64,000 bases of DNA from Gammaproteobacteria bacterium (GCA_027013145.1 JALUXX010000036.1:124001-188000); one strand, 5' to 3'; positions 1 through 10,971 are shown, numbered from the stretch's first letter. Program-made: numbers and translations. Notes: a model not told the origin generated them from the sequence alone.

Positions 1-1612
<1,612 letters not shown>

Positions 1613-1658
1613 GCGGCCCCGTGGGGCGGCGGTCCGACCGGGCGCGGGGCGCGCGGGG

Positions 1659-2414
1659 GTGAACGTCCTCGAACAGGGGCTGCTGTTCGCGATCGCCCTC
1701 GGCGCCAACACCTTCTCGGCCTTTTCCGGCGGCGGCGCCGGGCTGGTCCAGTTTCCCGCGTTGATCTTTCTCGGCCTGCCGTTTGCGGTCGCCCTGGCGA
1801 CCCACAAGGTGGCCACCGTGGCGCTCGGCCTCGGCGCGACGCTGCGTCACGCGCGCGAGCGCAGTCTGGAGCGCGGCTTCGCGCTGTTCATGCTGGCGGT
1901 GGGGATCCCGGGGGTCGTGCTCGGGGCCGGGGTGGTGCTGCACGTCCCGGGGCGTCTCGCGGAGATCGCGCTCGGGGTCCTGACACTGGGGCTGGGCCTG
2001 TACTCCTGGGGGCGGAGCGGTCTCGGCCAGGAGCACGCCCCGCGGCATCGCGACCGGCGCGGCTACCTCACGGGCGGTGCGGTGCTGTTTCTGATCGCCG
2101 TGCTCAACGGCTCCCTGACCTCGGGCACCGGCCTGTTCGTGACCTTGTGGCTCGTGCGCTGGTTCGGCCTCGATTACCGGCGCGCGGTCGCCTATACGCT
2201 GGTGCTGGTGGGACTGTTCTGGAACGGCACCGGCGCGCTGGTGCTCGGGACGCTGGGCCACATCCGGTGGTCGTGGTTGCCGGCGTTGCTGGCGGGCTCC
2301 CTCGCCGGCGGTTATCTCGGGGCGCACCTCGCCATCGTCAAAGGCAATCGCTGGATCAAGCGCGGTTTCGAGCTGGTGACGGTGGTGATCGGGATCAAAT
2401 TGATGCTCGGGTGA
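1659..2414 (+). CDS. TauE/SafE family membrane transporter
   Basis: The product is a 251-residue, strongly hydrophobic protein with about eight predicted membrane segments. It has the family's N-terminal repeat motif (GGGAGLVQFPALIFLGLP) and a second, related half beginning near residue 130 (LNGSLTSGTGLFVTLWLV). Members export sulfite, sulfoacetate or other small organic anions, or are of unknown substrate; nothing here fixes the substrate. Translation starts at a GTG preceded by GCGCGGGG, 46 bases after argB, so the two may be co-transcribed. It is followed by a repeat-rich gap. Confidence 0.8.
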   Translation: MNVLEQGLLFAIALGANTFSAFSGGGAGLVQFPALIFLGLPFAVALATHKVATVALGLGATLRHARERSLERGFALFMLAVGIPGVVLGAGVVLHVPGRLAEIALGVLTLGLGLYSWGRSGLGQEHAPRHRDRRGYLTGGAVLFLIAVLNGSLTSGTGLFVTLWLVRWFGLDYRRAVAYTLVLVGLFWNGTGALVLGTLGHIRWSWLPALLAGSLAGGYLGAHLAIVKGNRWIKRGFELVTVVIGIKLMLG

Positions 2415-2445
2415 ACCGCGCCGTCGGGCGGCGAACGCTGAAAAT

Positions 2446-2586
2446 GTAGCCCGGATGGAGCGCAGCGCAATCCGGGGAGAGGAAGCTCCCCGGCACCGTA
2501 ATTCCCCGGATTCCGGCCTGCGGCCTGCATCCGGGCTACGAGACTAGGAGACAGGTAGCCCGGATGGAGCGCAGCGCAATCCGGGG
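2446..2586. repeat. REP-like palindromic repeat cluster (TAGCCCGGAT family)
   Basis: Two direct copies of a roughly 32-base unit beginning GTAGCCCGGATGGAGCGCAG lie at 2446-2477 and 2555-2586. Between them, at 2504-2539, is an inverted relative ending CATCCGGGCTAC, so the cluster can fold into long hairpins. It fills the gap between two convergent genes (the TauE-type gene and pyrE). This family differs in sequence from the GGGCGGGCC repeats elsewhere in the window. Similar units are common in gammaproteobacterial intergenic DNA. Confidence 0.75.
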
Positions 2587-2670
2587 GCGCCTTTTCTGGG
2601 GCCGGCGGATTCCCGCGCAACGGTCGCGCGTCATTTGCGGGCACCCGTTGCGCCCGGCGGTCCGTCGGGA

Positions 2671-3324
2671 TCAGGTGATGCGGATCCCGTATTCGGTTTG
2701 ATAGCGGTGGATCGCCGCCAATGCCTCGGGGTCGAAATCGGCGTCGTCTTCCAGATAGGCGATCAGGTCGGCGAGCGTGACGATGCTCGCCACCGGAATC
2801 CCATAGCGCTCCTCGACCTCCTGTATCGCCGAGGGCCCGGCGCGGCCGCGCTCCTGGCGGTCGAGGGCGATCACGACGCCGGCGGGTTCGGCACCGGCCT
2901 CGCGGATGATCGCCACTGAATGCTCCACGGAGAGCCCGGAGGTGATCACGTCGTCGACGATCAGCACGCGCCCGCGCAGCGGCGCGCCCACCACCGTACC
3001 CCCTTCGCCGTGGTCCTTGGCCTCCTTGCGGTCGAAGGCATAGGGGAGGTCGAGGGCGTGGTGGTCAGCGAGCGCCGCGGCGGTGGCCGTCACCAGCGGG
3101 ATCCCCTTGTAGGCGGGGCCGAAGAGCATATCGATCGCGATGCCGGAGCGCACGACCGCCTGTGCGTAGCAGCGCCCCAGGCGGGCGACCGACCCGCCGC
3201 TCGCGAACCGTCCCGCGTTGAAGAAATACGGGCTGATGCGCCCCGATTTCAGGGTGAACCGGCCGAAGCGCAGGGCGCCGGTCTCGAGGGCGAAGCGGAT
3301 GAAGTCCTGTTGGTAGGCGTGCAT
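2671..3324 (-). CDS. pyrE: Orotate phosphoribosyltransferase
   Basis: This 217-residue enzyme joins orotate and PRPP to give OMP in pyrimidine synthesis. The PRPP loop appears as [11 protein letters not shown] (around residue 120), and the N-terminal [18 protein letters not shown] and [10 protein letters not shown] are typical of PyrE. It ends with the family's TEYGI-like tail. The gene lies divergent to the ExoIII/Crc-type gene, with about 140 bases between the starts, the same arrangement as pyrE and crc in Pseudomonas. The other pyr genes of the window are about 10 kb away. Confidence 0.95.
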   Translation of the reverse strand: MHAYQQDFIRFALETGALRFGRFTLKSGRISPYFFNAGRFASGGSVARLGRCYAQAVVRSGIAIDMLFGPAYKGIPLVTATAAALADHHALDLPYAFDRKEAKDHGEGGTVVGAPLRGRVLIVDDVITSGLSVEHSVAIIREAGAEPAGVVIALDRQERGRAGPSAIQEVEERYGIPVASIVTLADLIAYLEDDADFDPEALAAIHRYQTEYGIRIT

Positions 3325-3467
3325 GGACGGGTCCGGCCGGCGGTCGCGGCTGTCGGTTTGCGGCCGGGAACGCCCGCCGCGGCGGTTTCGCGTATCATAC
3401 CGTGCGCGGCGGCGTGCGGAAACGCGGATGGCGCGCCGGTGCCGAAGCGACCGCCGGGGGCCGTGCG

Positions 3468-4265
3468 ATGCGCGTCATCACCCTGAACGTGAACGGGATC
3501 CGTTCCGCCGCCCGCAAGGGCTTTTTCCGCTGGCTCGCGCGCCAGCGCGCCGATGTCGTCTGTCTCCAGGAAACCAAGGCCCAGGAGCATCAGCTCGACG
3601 GCGGCGGTTTCCGCCCGAAGGGGTGGCACGCCTGGTTCTTCGATGCCGAGAAGCCCGGCTACAGCGGCGTGGCGCTCTACTGCCGGCACGAGCCGGACCG
3701 CGTCGTCCGCGGCTTCGGCTGGCCCGACGTCGACGCCGAGGGCCGTTATCTGCAGGCCGACTTCGGCCGCCTGAGCGTCGCCTCGGTCTACGTCCCTTCC
3801 GGCTCCTCGAGTCCCGAGCGCCAGGCGGTGAAGTTCGACTTCCTGGAGCGTTTCGAGGGCTTCCTGCGTGCGCTGCGGCGCCGGCGCCGGGACTACATCC
3901 TGTGCGGCGACTGGAACATCGCCCATCGCGCCATCGACCTCAAGAACTGGCGCTCCAACCAGAAGAACTCCGGCTTCCTGCCCGAGGAGCGTGCCTGGAT
4001 GGACCGGCTGTTCGGCCCGCTGGGCTACGTCGATGCCTTCCGCGTCGTTGACCCGCGCCCGGAGCAGTACACGTGGTGGTCGAACCGCGGGCGCGCCTGG
4101 GAGAAGAACGTCGGCTGGCGCATCGACTATCAGGTCATCACGCCCCGCCTGCGCGCGGCGGTGCGCGCCGCGCGCATCTACAAGGCACAGCGCTTCTCCG
4201 ATCATGCGCCCTTGATCATCGACTACGACCTGACGCCGGAGACGGGCGGCGGCGCGCGGCGGTGA
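3468..4265 (+). CDS. Exodeoxyribonuclease III (XthA/Crc family), catalytic residues intact
   Basis: The 265-residue product belongs to the AP endonuclease/exonuclease III family that incises abasic DNA and degrades 3' ends. Active-site residues are all visible: E35 in CLQETK, D148 and N150 in GDWNIAH, and the D245-H246 pair in FSDHAP. Position next to divergent pyrE is that of crc in Pseudomonas, and motifs such as RYLQADF and LGYVDAF resemble Crc. However, Crc proteins have lost the catalytic residues that are present here, so an enzymatic role is more likely. I chose the ATG at 3468, which gives the family N-terminus [10 protein letters not shown], over an upstream GTG. Confidence 0.88.
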   Translation: MRVITLNVNGIRSAARKGFFRWLARQRADVVCLQETKAQEHQLDGGGFRPKGWHAWFFDAEKPGYSGVALYCRHEPDRVVRGFGWPDVDAEGRYLQADFGRLSVASVYVPSGSSSPERQAVKFDFLERFEGFLRALRRRRRDYILCGDWNIAHRAIDLKNWRSNQKNSGFLPEERAWMDRLFGPLGYVDAFRVVDPRPEQYTWWSNRGRAWEKNVGWRIDYQVITPRLRAAVRAARIYKAQRFSDHAPLIIDYDLTPETGGGARR

Positions 4266-4984
4266 ACGGCGGCGCGGATTATATCGCCGCCTTCCTGGTC
4301 GGTCTGCTCGGCGGCGTGCATTGCGCCGGGATGTGCGGGGGCATCGTCGGGGCGCTCACGCTCGGGTTGCCCGAGCGGGTACGCCGCCTGCCGGGGGCGT
4401 TGCCCTATCTGCTGGCCTACAACGGCGGGCGGCTCGCCAGCTACACGCTCGCCGGCGCACTGGCGGGGGCCGCCGGCGCGTGGGCCTCGGACCTGCTGTG
4501 GATGCACCGCGGGCGGCTCGTGCTGATGGGCTTCGCCGGCGTGTTCCTCGCGGCCATGGGGCTGTATCTGGGGGGGTGGGGGAATGCGCTCGCGCCCGTG
4601 GAGCGTCTCGGCGCCGTGCTGTGGCGGCGCCTGCAGCCGCTCGGCGCGCGCCTGCTGCCGGTGCGCTCCCCCGGCGGCGCCGTGCTTCTCGGACTGCTCT
4701 GGGGCTGGCTGCCCTGCGGCCTCGTCTACACCGTACTGGTGTGGTCGCTGAGCGCCGGCGGCGCGGCGCGCGGGGCGCTCCTGATGGCGAGCTTCGGCGC
4801 CGGTACGCTGCCGGCGCTGTTGGCGATGGGGGTGCTCGCCGCACGCCTGTCGGCCTTCGTCGCCAACCCGTGGGTACGGCGTGCGGCCGGGGCGCTGGTC
4901 CTCGCCTTCGGTGCGCTGACCCTGTATCACGCCGTGCGCGGCGGGATGCCGCCGCCGGTCCCTGCGGGCGCGGTTCCCCGATAG
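4262..4984 (+). CDS. COG2836-type TauE/SafE-like integral membrane protein
   Basis: This 240-residue protein has about six hydrophobic segments. It begins with the diagnostic GLLGGVHCAGMCGGI motif and has a second paired motif, LLWGWLPCGLVYTVL, near residue 145. Both cysteine-containing motifs mark the COG2836 family, related to DsbD/CcdA transporters and often linked to cytochrome oxidase or copper maturation; the role here is inferred. Translation starts at GTG, whose last bases form GTGA with the stop of the nuclease gene, so the two are probably translationally coupled. Confidence 0.8.
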   Translation: MNGGADYIAAFLVGLLGGVHCAGMCGGIVGALTLGLPERVRRLPGALPYLLAYNGGRLASYTLAGALAGAAGAWASDLLWMHRGRLVLMGFAGVFLAAMGLYLGGWGNALAPVERLGAVLWRRLQPLGARLLPVRSPGGAVLLGLLWGWLPCGLVYTVLVWSLSAGGAARGALLMASFGAGTLPALLAMGVLAARLSAFVANPWVRRAAGALVLAFGALTLYHAVRGGMPPPVPAGAVPR

Positions 4985-5088
4985 GCGCGACTGCGGGGGG
5001 CGCGGCGGGAGATCGCGGCCGCGCCGCCCGCCGGCGCCGATCCGGCGAAGCCGCGGCGTGCGGCCGGTACCGGCCCGGGTAGGCGGGA

Positions 5089-7095
5089 TCAGCCGGCCAG
5101 TGCGCCCGGAAGGGGCCGGTCGGCGGGCGCGGCCGATTCCCGGGGCGCGGCGGGGGCGCCCGCCGGCAGCGGGCGGTGCAGCGCGTCGTGGATCCAGTCG
5201 AGTTCGCCTAGGCGGGCCTCGAGGTCGAGATAGCGCGCCTCGCGCTCGGCGATGCGCGCGTCGAGCGATTCGCGCGAGCGCTGGATCTTCTGCAGGTTGG
5301 CGCGGCGCTCATCCAGATCGGCCTTGTGTTCGCGCAGTCGGCGCACGAGAGGCCCGAGGGCGTCGCGCAGCCACGTATCGGTGTCCTCATGTGCATCGAG
5401 CCACAGGCGGCGCGCGGCGGTCACGAGGGTGCGGAAGAAGGCGCGGATGACGAAGCTCTGCTCGGTCATGCTGGTGAGCAGGCTGTTACGGAACGCCTCC
5501 GCCTCGGCGTAGAGGCGTTGCAGGCCCATGAGGTGTTCGCGCACCCGCAACGCCCGCGGAGGCGGCAGCTCGCAGTCCAGGCGGGCACGGAAATCCTCGA
5601 ACGCCCGGGCCACCTGCCGTTCCACGGCGGCGGCCTCGCGTGCGGCGCCTGCCATGCGTTCGGAAAACGCGTCGAACAGGGACTTCATCGCCCGTTTGAG
5701 GCCCGGCGTCGTCCAGCTCCCCTTCATGGCGGCGGCGGCGTTCTCGATCAGGGCGTCGATCGTCTCGAGTTCCAGCAGCGCGGTCAGGGTGCGCCCCTGG
5801 TCGCCGAGTTCCCGCCGTACCCGATTGAAGTGCTGTACGTGTTGCAGGTAGGCGGCCTGCTGTTCGCGGTTGCGGCGCATCAGGTGCAGGACCACGTCGC
5901 TGCTGCGGCCGCGCAGGCCGCGCAGTTCCTCGGCCTCCCGGCGCGCGTCGGCCATGCGCGCGCGCAGGGTGCTGCGGCTCTCCGCGAGCAGTTCGTCGAT
6001 CCGCCGGGCGACGTGGTCCTGGAGGATCTCGTGCCGTGCCGGCAGGATCCGCGCACCCAGGTGCGATTCCAGCTCGGACAGCCGGCTCGCGTGCAGCAGG
6101 CGCGCATCGCCCCGGATCTTGGCGGTCAGCGCCTTCTGGCCGGAGACGGGGAAGACGCTGCCCGGGCTGAGCCCGAGCTGCTGCGCCACGCGGCGGCGCT
6201 GCTGCTCGATGCTGGCGGCGATCTCGTCCTCGTCGCGCAGCTCGTCCCAGAGCGAGTCGATCTTGTTCAGTGCGACCGCCAGGCAGCCGTCCTTGCGGTA
6301 GCGGTAGGTGCGGACGTGATTCTGCCAGAGTTCGAGGTCGCTGCGGGTGACCCCGGTGTCGGCCCCGAGCACGAACACCAGCGCGTGGGCCTTGGGCAGT
6401 AGCCCGACGGTCAGCTCCGGCTCGGTACCGATGGCGTTCAGGCCCGGGGTGTCGAGGATGACGAGCCCCCGGCGCAGCAGGGGATGGGGGAAATTGATGC
6501 GTGCGTGCCGCCAGACCGGGATCTCGACGTGGGTCACCGGGACCCCGCGACGCTCGAGTTCGGTGTGCGCCGTCGGATCGTAGAGGCCGAGACTGCGTGC
6601 CTCGGCGACGGTCGCGCGGCGTACGCGGCTGATCTCGCGTAGCGCCGCGGCCATCCGGTCGGGGTGCGCGGGGTCGAGCGGGACGGTGTTCCAGGCGAGC
6701 GGGTCGCGGAGGTACTCGGCGATCGAGGTGTCTTTGAGCCGTGTCTCGATCGGCAGCAGCCGCAAGCAGGGTTCGGGGTTCTCCGCGTCGAAGAACAGCT
6801 CCGTCGGGCACATCGTCGTACGCCCGACCTCCGTGGGCAGGAGTCGGCGGCGGTAGTCGGCGAAGAACAGCGCGTTGATCAGTTCGGTCTTGCCGCGCGA
6901 GAACTCGCCCACGAAGGCGACCACGAGACGGTCCGCGTCGAGGGTCTCCAGGCAGTCGATGATGCGCAGGTCCACGTCGGGGGGGCTCAGCCGGCAGTCG
7001 TCGAGCCAGCGCTGGTAGCGTGCGAGCGCGCCGCGCAGCTCGCTCTTCCAGGCGTCGTAGGCGGCGATCTGGGCGGGCAACAGTTCCGGTACCAT
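5089..7095 (-). CDS. Dynamin-like large GTPase
   Basis: The 668-residue protein has a dynamin-type GTPase domain near its N-terminus: P-loop GEFSRGKT (residues 63-70), G3 motif LDTPGLN near residue 211, and G4 motif LNKID. The rest is mostly charged helix, as in bacterial dynamin-like proteins that bind and remodel membranes. I placed the start at the ATG at 7095, preceded by GGGGAGAAC; the longer upstream frame looks non-coding. Bacterial dynamins often occur as adjacent pairs, but this one is alone. It is read in the same direction as the yggU-yggT-proC-yggS run but separated from it by a hairpin. Confidence 0.85.
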   Translation of the reverse strand: MVPELLPAQIAAYDAWKSELRGALARYQRWLDDCRLSPPDVDLRIIDCLETLDADRLVVAFVGEFSRGKTELINALFFADYRRRLLPTEVGRTTMCPTELFFDAENPEPCLRLLPIETRLKDTSIAEYLRDPLAWNTVPLDPAHPDRMAAALREISRVRRATVAEARSLGLYDPTAHTELERRGVPVTHVEIPVWRHARINFPHPLLRRGLVILDTPGLNAIGTEPELTVGLLPKAHALVFVLGADTGVTRSDLELWQNHVRTYRYRKDGCLAVALNKIDSLWDELRDEDEIAASIEQQRRRVAQQLGLSPGSVFPVSGQKALTAKIRGDARLLHASRLSELESHLGARILPARHEILQDHVARRIDELLAESRSTLRARMADARREAEELRGLRGRSSDVVLHLMRRNREQQAAYLQHVQHFNRVRRELGDQGRTLTALLELETIDALIENAAAAMKGSWTTPGLKRAMKSLFDAFSERMAGAAREAAAVERQVARAFEDFRARLDCELPPPRALRVREHLMGLQRLYAEAEAFRNSLLTSMTEQSFVIRAFFRTLVTAARRLWLDAHEDTDTWLRDALGPLVRRLREHKADLDERRANLQKIQRSRESLDARIAEREARYLDLEARLGELDWIHDALHRPLPAGAPAAPRESAAPADRPLPGALAG

Positions 7096-7201
7096 GACCG
7101 TTCTCCCCGGGATGCGGCGTCGGCCGCCCGCAGCGCACGGCCGCGGGCCGCGGCGGATCGCTCCCTCCGCAGTGGTCGTCTTCTCCCGAGTATAGGGAGC
7201 G

Positions 7202-7224
7202 GCCGCGCACGTACCGTGCGCGGC
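7202..7224 (-). terminator. Perfect hairpin just after the yggU stop
   Basis: A 10-bp perfect inverted repeat (arms GCCGCGCACG and CGTGCGCGGC) with a 3-base loop ends one base before the yggU stop codon. No T-run follows on the minus strand, so it may only be a partial, Rho-assisted terminator or an mRNA-stabilising stem. A TATACT (minus strand, 7189-7194) just beyond it could be a -10 element for the dynamin gene, but I see no good -35. Confidence 0.45.
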
Positions 7225-7225
7225 T

Positions 7226-7531
7226 TCACATTGGTGTGCGCAGTTCCAGTTCCGGCGGCAGGCTGCGGACACCGTGCAGGCGTACGCACTTGCGCCGACC
7301 GCGCGCGCCGCTGATCAAGGTGACATCGCTCAGCGCCACGCGAAAGCGCGTTGCAAGATAGCGGCGCAGGCCTTCGTTGGCTTTACCTTCGACCGGGGGT
7401 GCGGTGAGGCGCACCTTGAGATAGTCGCCCAGGACGCCGGCGAACCCGTCGCGTGCGGCGCGCGGTTGCACGTGCACCTTGAGGATCAGGTCGGTGCCGT
7501 CCCAGCGGTACCACGCGGGATCGCCGCTCAT
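7226..7531 (-). CDS. yggU: DUF167 (YggU) family protein
   Basis: This is a 101-residue small basic protein with the DUF167 pattern: LKVHVQPRAARD near the start and APPVEGKANEGLRRYLA in the middle, followed by the LISGARGRRKCV segment. The fold is known but the function is not. It follows yggT by 16 bases and is part of a yggS-proC-yggT-yggU run whose order is conserved in gammaproteobacteria. Confidence 0.88.
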   Translation of the reverse strand: MSGDPAWYRWDGTDLILKVHVQPRAARDGFAGVLGDYLKVRLTAPPVEGKANEGLRRYLATRFRVALSDVTLISGARGRRKCVRLHGVRSLPPELELRTPM

Positions 7532-7547
7532 GGGGGCGGCGAAGCGG

Positions 7548-8129
7548 TCAGCCGCCGGCGAGCCCCACGCCCAGGTCGCGCAGCGGCGCGACCAGGAGCA
7601 TGGAGGTGAGTTGCAGCAGGACGAGGACGACGATGGGGGAGAGATCGAGCCCGCCGATCGGCGGAACGATGCGGCGCGCCGGGGCCAGCAGCGGCTCGTT
7701 GAGGCTGTAGAGCAATGCGGTGATCGGGCTGTAGGCCCCCGGGCTGATCCAGCTCAGGATCACCTGGATCAGGATGGCGACGAGGTAGATGTGCAGCCCC
7801 AGGTCGATGAGGCTCGCCAGCGCGAGGACCGGCAGGCCCGCGGGGGCGAGCGCGATCCCCCGCACCAGTCCCACCAGCCAGAGCTCCAGTACGCTCAGGC
7901 CCAGCAGCAGGATTACCGATGCGAGGTCGATCCGCGCCAACGGCGGAATCACGCGCCGCAGCGGGACCAGCAGCGGATTGGTCACGCGCACGAGAAACTG
8001 GGAGATCGGATTGTAGAAGTCCGCGCGCGACCAGCCCAGCAGAAAGCGCAGCATCAGTGCGAGCAGGTAGAGGCCGAATAGGACCCGGATGAGGAACTCC
8101 GCGGCGTTGGCGGCGTACGGGCTGCCCAC
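7548..8129 (-). CDS. yggT: YggT family integral membrane protein
   Basis: The 193-residue product contains two copies of the YggT domain, each with a hydrophobic segment followed by an NPLLVPLRRVIPP-type motif (around residues 50-65) or EPLLAPARRIVPP (around 148-160). The duplicated two-domain form is the usual one. The family is linked to osmotic or alkaline cation tolerance in some bacteria, but its biochemical role is not settled. The GTG start lies two bases from the proC stop, so the genes are a single transcription unit. Confidence 0.88.
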   Translation of the reverse strand: MGSPYAANAAEFLIRVLFGLYLLALMLRFLLGWSRADFYNPISQFLVRVTNPLLVPLRRVIPPLARIDLASVILLLGLSVLELWLVGLVRGIALAPAGLPVLALASLIDLGLHIYLVAILIQVILSWISPGAYSPITALLYSLNEPLLAPARRIVPPIGGLDLSPIVVLVLLQLTSMLLVAPLRDLGVGLAGG

Positions 8130-8131
8130 GC

Positions 8132-8959
8132 TCAGGACGCCCCGAACTCTTCGGCGAGCGCGCGCGAGCGGTCGCGCGCCGCGACCAACGCGCGGCGAAA
8201 CTGCTCACGCAGCCCGGCCTGCTCGAGCACCGCCACGGCGGCCTCGGTCGTGCCGCCGGGCGAGGTCACCCGGCGGCGCAGCCCCGCGACGTCCTCGTCC
8301 GACTCCAGGGCGACGCGCGCGGCGCCGATCGCCGTCTCCAGGGTGAGCATACGCGCGGTCGCGGGGGCCAGGCCGAGGGATGTCGCGGCCGCCTCCAGCG
8401 CCTCCATGACCAGGAAGAAATACGCCGGACCGCTGCCGGAAAGCGCCGTGACCGCGTCCATCAGCGCCTCGTCCTCGAGCCACAGGGTGATGCCCACCGC
8501 GCGCAGGATCGATTCGGCGCGGTCGCGCCCGGCGGCGTCGACGGCCGCGTTCGCATACAGGGCCGTGGCGCCGCTGCGCACCAGGGCGGGCGTGTTGGGC
8601 ATCGCGCGCACCACGGCCGCGCCGCCGCCGAGCCAGCGGTCGAGATCGGCACTGCGGATGCCCGCGGCGATGGAGACCACCAGCGGGTGCTCCCGGGCGA
8701 CGGCGGCGGCCAGCGTTTGCGCGACGCCATGCAGGACCTGGGGTTTGACCGCGAACACGAGGACCGCGGCGCCGGCGGCGGCCTCGAGGTTGTCGGCGAA
8801 GACCCTCACCGGTCCCAGCGCGGCGAGGCCCTCGCGCCGGGCCGGATCGGGGTCGGCGACGCGGATGCGCGCGGGATCCGCGCCGTCGGCGAGCAGGCCG
8901 CCGATCAGACTTCGGGCCATGTTTCCGCCGCCGATGAAGGTGATCGTGGCGTCGATCAT
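8132..8959 (-). CDS. proC: Pyrroline-5-carboxylate reductase
   Basis: This 275-residue enzyme makes proline from pyrroline-5-carboxylate with NAD(P)H. It starts with the Rossmann motif ITFIGGGNMA and carries the family signatures VRAMPNTPALV and the C-terminal TSPGGTTEAAVAVLE, with SGSGPAYFF between them. I chose the ATG at 8959; thirteen further in-frame residues upstream do not match the family. It lies between yggS and yggT, as in many gammaproteobacteria. Confidence 0.94.
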   Translation of the reverse strand: MIDATITFIGGGNMARSLIGGLLADGADPARIRVADPDPARREGLAALGPVRVFADNLEAAAGAAVLVFAVKPQVLHGVAQTLAAAVAREHPLVVSIAAGIRSADLDRWLGGGAAVVRAMPNTPALVRSGATALYANAAVDAAGRDRAESILRAVGITLWLEDEALMDAVTALSGSGPAYFFLVMEALEAAATSLGLAPATARMLTLETAIGAARVALESDEDVAGLRRRVTSPGGTTEAAVAVLEQAGLREQFRRALVAARDRSRALAEEFGAS

Positions 8960-9054
8960 CGTGCGCCATCCGCTCCGGGCCTGGGTGGACCCCCGCATTA
9001 TTCACGAACGCGGCCGGCACCTCCAGAGGCGGAGGCGATCCGACGCGCCCCGGA

Positions 9055-9753
9055 TCAGGCGCGGGGCCCGAAGATGCCGGTCCCGATCCGGACGAGGGTC
9101 GCCCCTTCGGCGACCGCCGCCTCGAGATCGGCGGTCATGCCCATCGACAGGGTGTCGAGACCGAAGCCGGCGCGGTTGAGGGCCGCGAAGGCCTCGCGCA
9201 GCGGGCGCAGGGCCGCGCGCTGCGCCGCGAGGCCGTCGGCCGGCGCCGGGATCGCCATCAGGCCGCGCAGGCGCAGCCGCGGGAGGGCGCGCACCCGCTC
9301 GGCCAGTTCGCGCAGCGCCGCGGGTGCGACTCCGGACTTGGTCGCTTCGCCGCTGATGTTCACCTGCACGCAGACCTGCAGCGGTCCGGCGTCCGCGGGG
9401 CGGTGGTCGGAGAGGCGCCGCGCCGTCCGCTCCCGGTCCACGCCGTGCACCCAGTCGAAGCGGGCGGCGATCTCCCGGGTCTTGTTGGCCTGGATCGGGC
9501 CGATGTAGTGCCACTCGAGCGGCAGATCGCCCAGTTCGGCGCGCTTGGCGAGGGCCTCGCGCACGTAGCTCTCCCCGAAGCGGACCACCCCGGCGGCGAA
9601 TGCCTCGCGCACGGCCCCGGGTCCGTGCCCCTTCGAGGCCGCGAGCAGCGCCACCGATCCGGATACGCGACCGTAGCGCGCCTCGGCGGCCCGGATCCGG
9701 GCTTGGATCCGGGCCACGCGCGTGGGTATGGTAGGCGGGTCAGGGACGATCAC
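9055..9753 (-). CDS. yggS: YggS family pyridoxal-phosphate homeostasis protein
   Basis: The 232-residue protein has the PLP-binding lysine in LLAASKG (K41), the family signature WHYIGPIQANKTREIA, and SMGMTADLEAAV with GTGIFG near the C-terminus. YggS/PLPHP binds PLP without known enzymatic activity and balances B6 vitamers and amino acids. It is the first gene of the minus-strand proC run and is divergent from pilT, 131 bases away, as in Pseudomonas. Confidence 0.93.
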   Translation of the reverse strand: MIVPDPPTIPTRVARIQARIRAAEARYGRVSGSVALLAASKGHGPGAVREAFAAGVVRFGESYVREALAKRAELGDLPLEWHYIGPIQANKTREIAARFDWVHGVDRERTARRLSDHRPADAGPLQVCVQVNISGEATKSGVAPAALRELAERVRALPRLRLRGLMAIPAPADGLAAQRAALRPLREAFAALNRAGFGLDTLSMGMTADLEAAVAEGATLVRIGTGIFGPRA

Positions 9754-9884
9754 GGGGCCCTCCGTCGGGCCCGGGCGCAGGCCGGCTCAAGACCCGGGCG
9801 CGGGCGGACGATAACCGAGGCAGCGGGCCGAGACCGCCGCGGACCGCCCGCCCGCTCGTCACGGGGGACCCCCGAGGGATACGC

Positions 9885-10922
9885 ATGGATATCGCCGAAC
9901 TGCTTGCCTTCGCCGTCAAGAACAGCGCCTCCGATCTGCACCTCTCCGCCGGATTGCCGCCCATGATACGCGTGGACGGGGACATCCGCCGGATCAACGT
10001 GCCGGCCGTCGACCACAAGACGGTCCATGCGCTCGTCTACGACATCATGAACGACAAGCAGCGCAAGGACTACGAGGAATTCCTGGAGACCGATTTCTCC
10101 TTCGAACTGCCGGGCCTGGCGCGCTTCCGCGTCAATGCCTTCAACCACAATCGCGGCGCCGGGGCCGTCTTCCGGACGATTCCGACCAAGATCCTCAGCC
10201 TCGAGGATCTCGGCTGCCCCCCGGTTTTCAAGGAGGTGTCCGATCAGCCGCGCGGGCTGGTCCTGGTCACCGGGCCCACCGGTTCGGGCAAGTCGACCAC
10301 GCTCGCGGCGATGATGGACTACGTCAACGATCACCACTTCGCCCACATCCTGACCATCGAGGATCCGATCGAGTTCGTCCACGAGAGCAAGAAGTGCCTG
10401 GTCAACCAGCGCGAGGTGCACCGCGACACGTTGGGGTTCAGCGAGGCGCTGCGCTCGGCCCTGCGCGAGGACCCGGATATCATCCTGGTCGGCGAGATGC
10501 GCGACCTCGAGACCATCCGCCTAGCCCTGACCGCCGCCGAGACCGGCCACCTGGTCTTCGGGACCCTGCACACCAGCTCCGCGGCCAAGACCATCGACCG
10601 CATCATCGACGTGTTTCCGGCCGGCGAGAAGTCCATGGTGCGCTCGATGCTGTCCGAATCGCTGCGCGCGGTCATATCGCAGACACTCCTCAAGAAGAAC
10701 GGCGGCGGACGCACCGCGGCCTGGGAAATCATGATCGGGACCCCCGCCATCCGCAACCTGATTCGCGAGGACAAGGTGGCCCAGATGTACTCCGCGATCC
10801 AGACCGGTCAGGCCCAGGGGATGCAGACCCTCGATCAGCATCTGCAGGAACTGGTCCGGCGCGGGCTGATCAGCCGCATCGACGCCCGCAGCAAGGCCGC
10901 CAACAAGGAGCTGTTCCGCTGA
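9885..10922 (+). CDS. pilT: Type IV pilus retraction ATPase PilT
   Basis: The 345-residue cytoplasmic ATPase drives pilus retraction in twitching motility. Walker A is GPTGSGKST (about residues 130-138), the Asp box contains TIEDPIEFVH, and Walker B is in DIILVGEMRD. The C-terminal motif AIRNLIREDK is specific to PilT. Length fits the family (about 344). pilU follows 49 bases downstream. Confidence 0.97.
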   Translation: MDIAELLAFAVKNSASDLHLSAGLPPMIRVDGDIRRINVPAVDHKTVHALVYDIMNDKQRKDYEEFLETDFSFELPGLARFRVNAFNHNRGAGAVFRTIPTKILSLEDLGCPPVFKEVSDQPRGLVLVTGPTGSGKSTTLAAMMDYVNDHHFAHILTIEDPIEFVHESKKCLVNQREVHRDTLGFSEALRSALREDPDIILVGEMRDLETIRLALTAAETGHLVFGTLHTSSAAKTIDRIIDVFPAGEKSMVRSMLSESLRAVISQTLLKKNGGGRTAAWEIMIGTPAIRNLIREDKVAQMYSAIQTGQAQGMQTLDQHLQELVRRGLISRIDARSKAANKELFR

Positions 10923-10971
10923 GCCGGAAGCCCCGAGCGGCGGATCCCCCGACGAGCCAACGAGGTCGATC

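Noticed and set aside
3468-4265. Crc global regulator
   Set aside because: Position and some motifs fit, but the nuclease active-site residues lost in Crc are all present.
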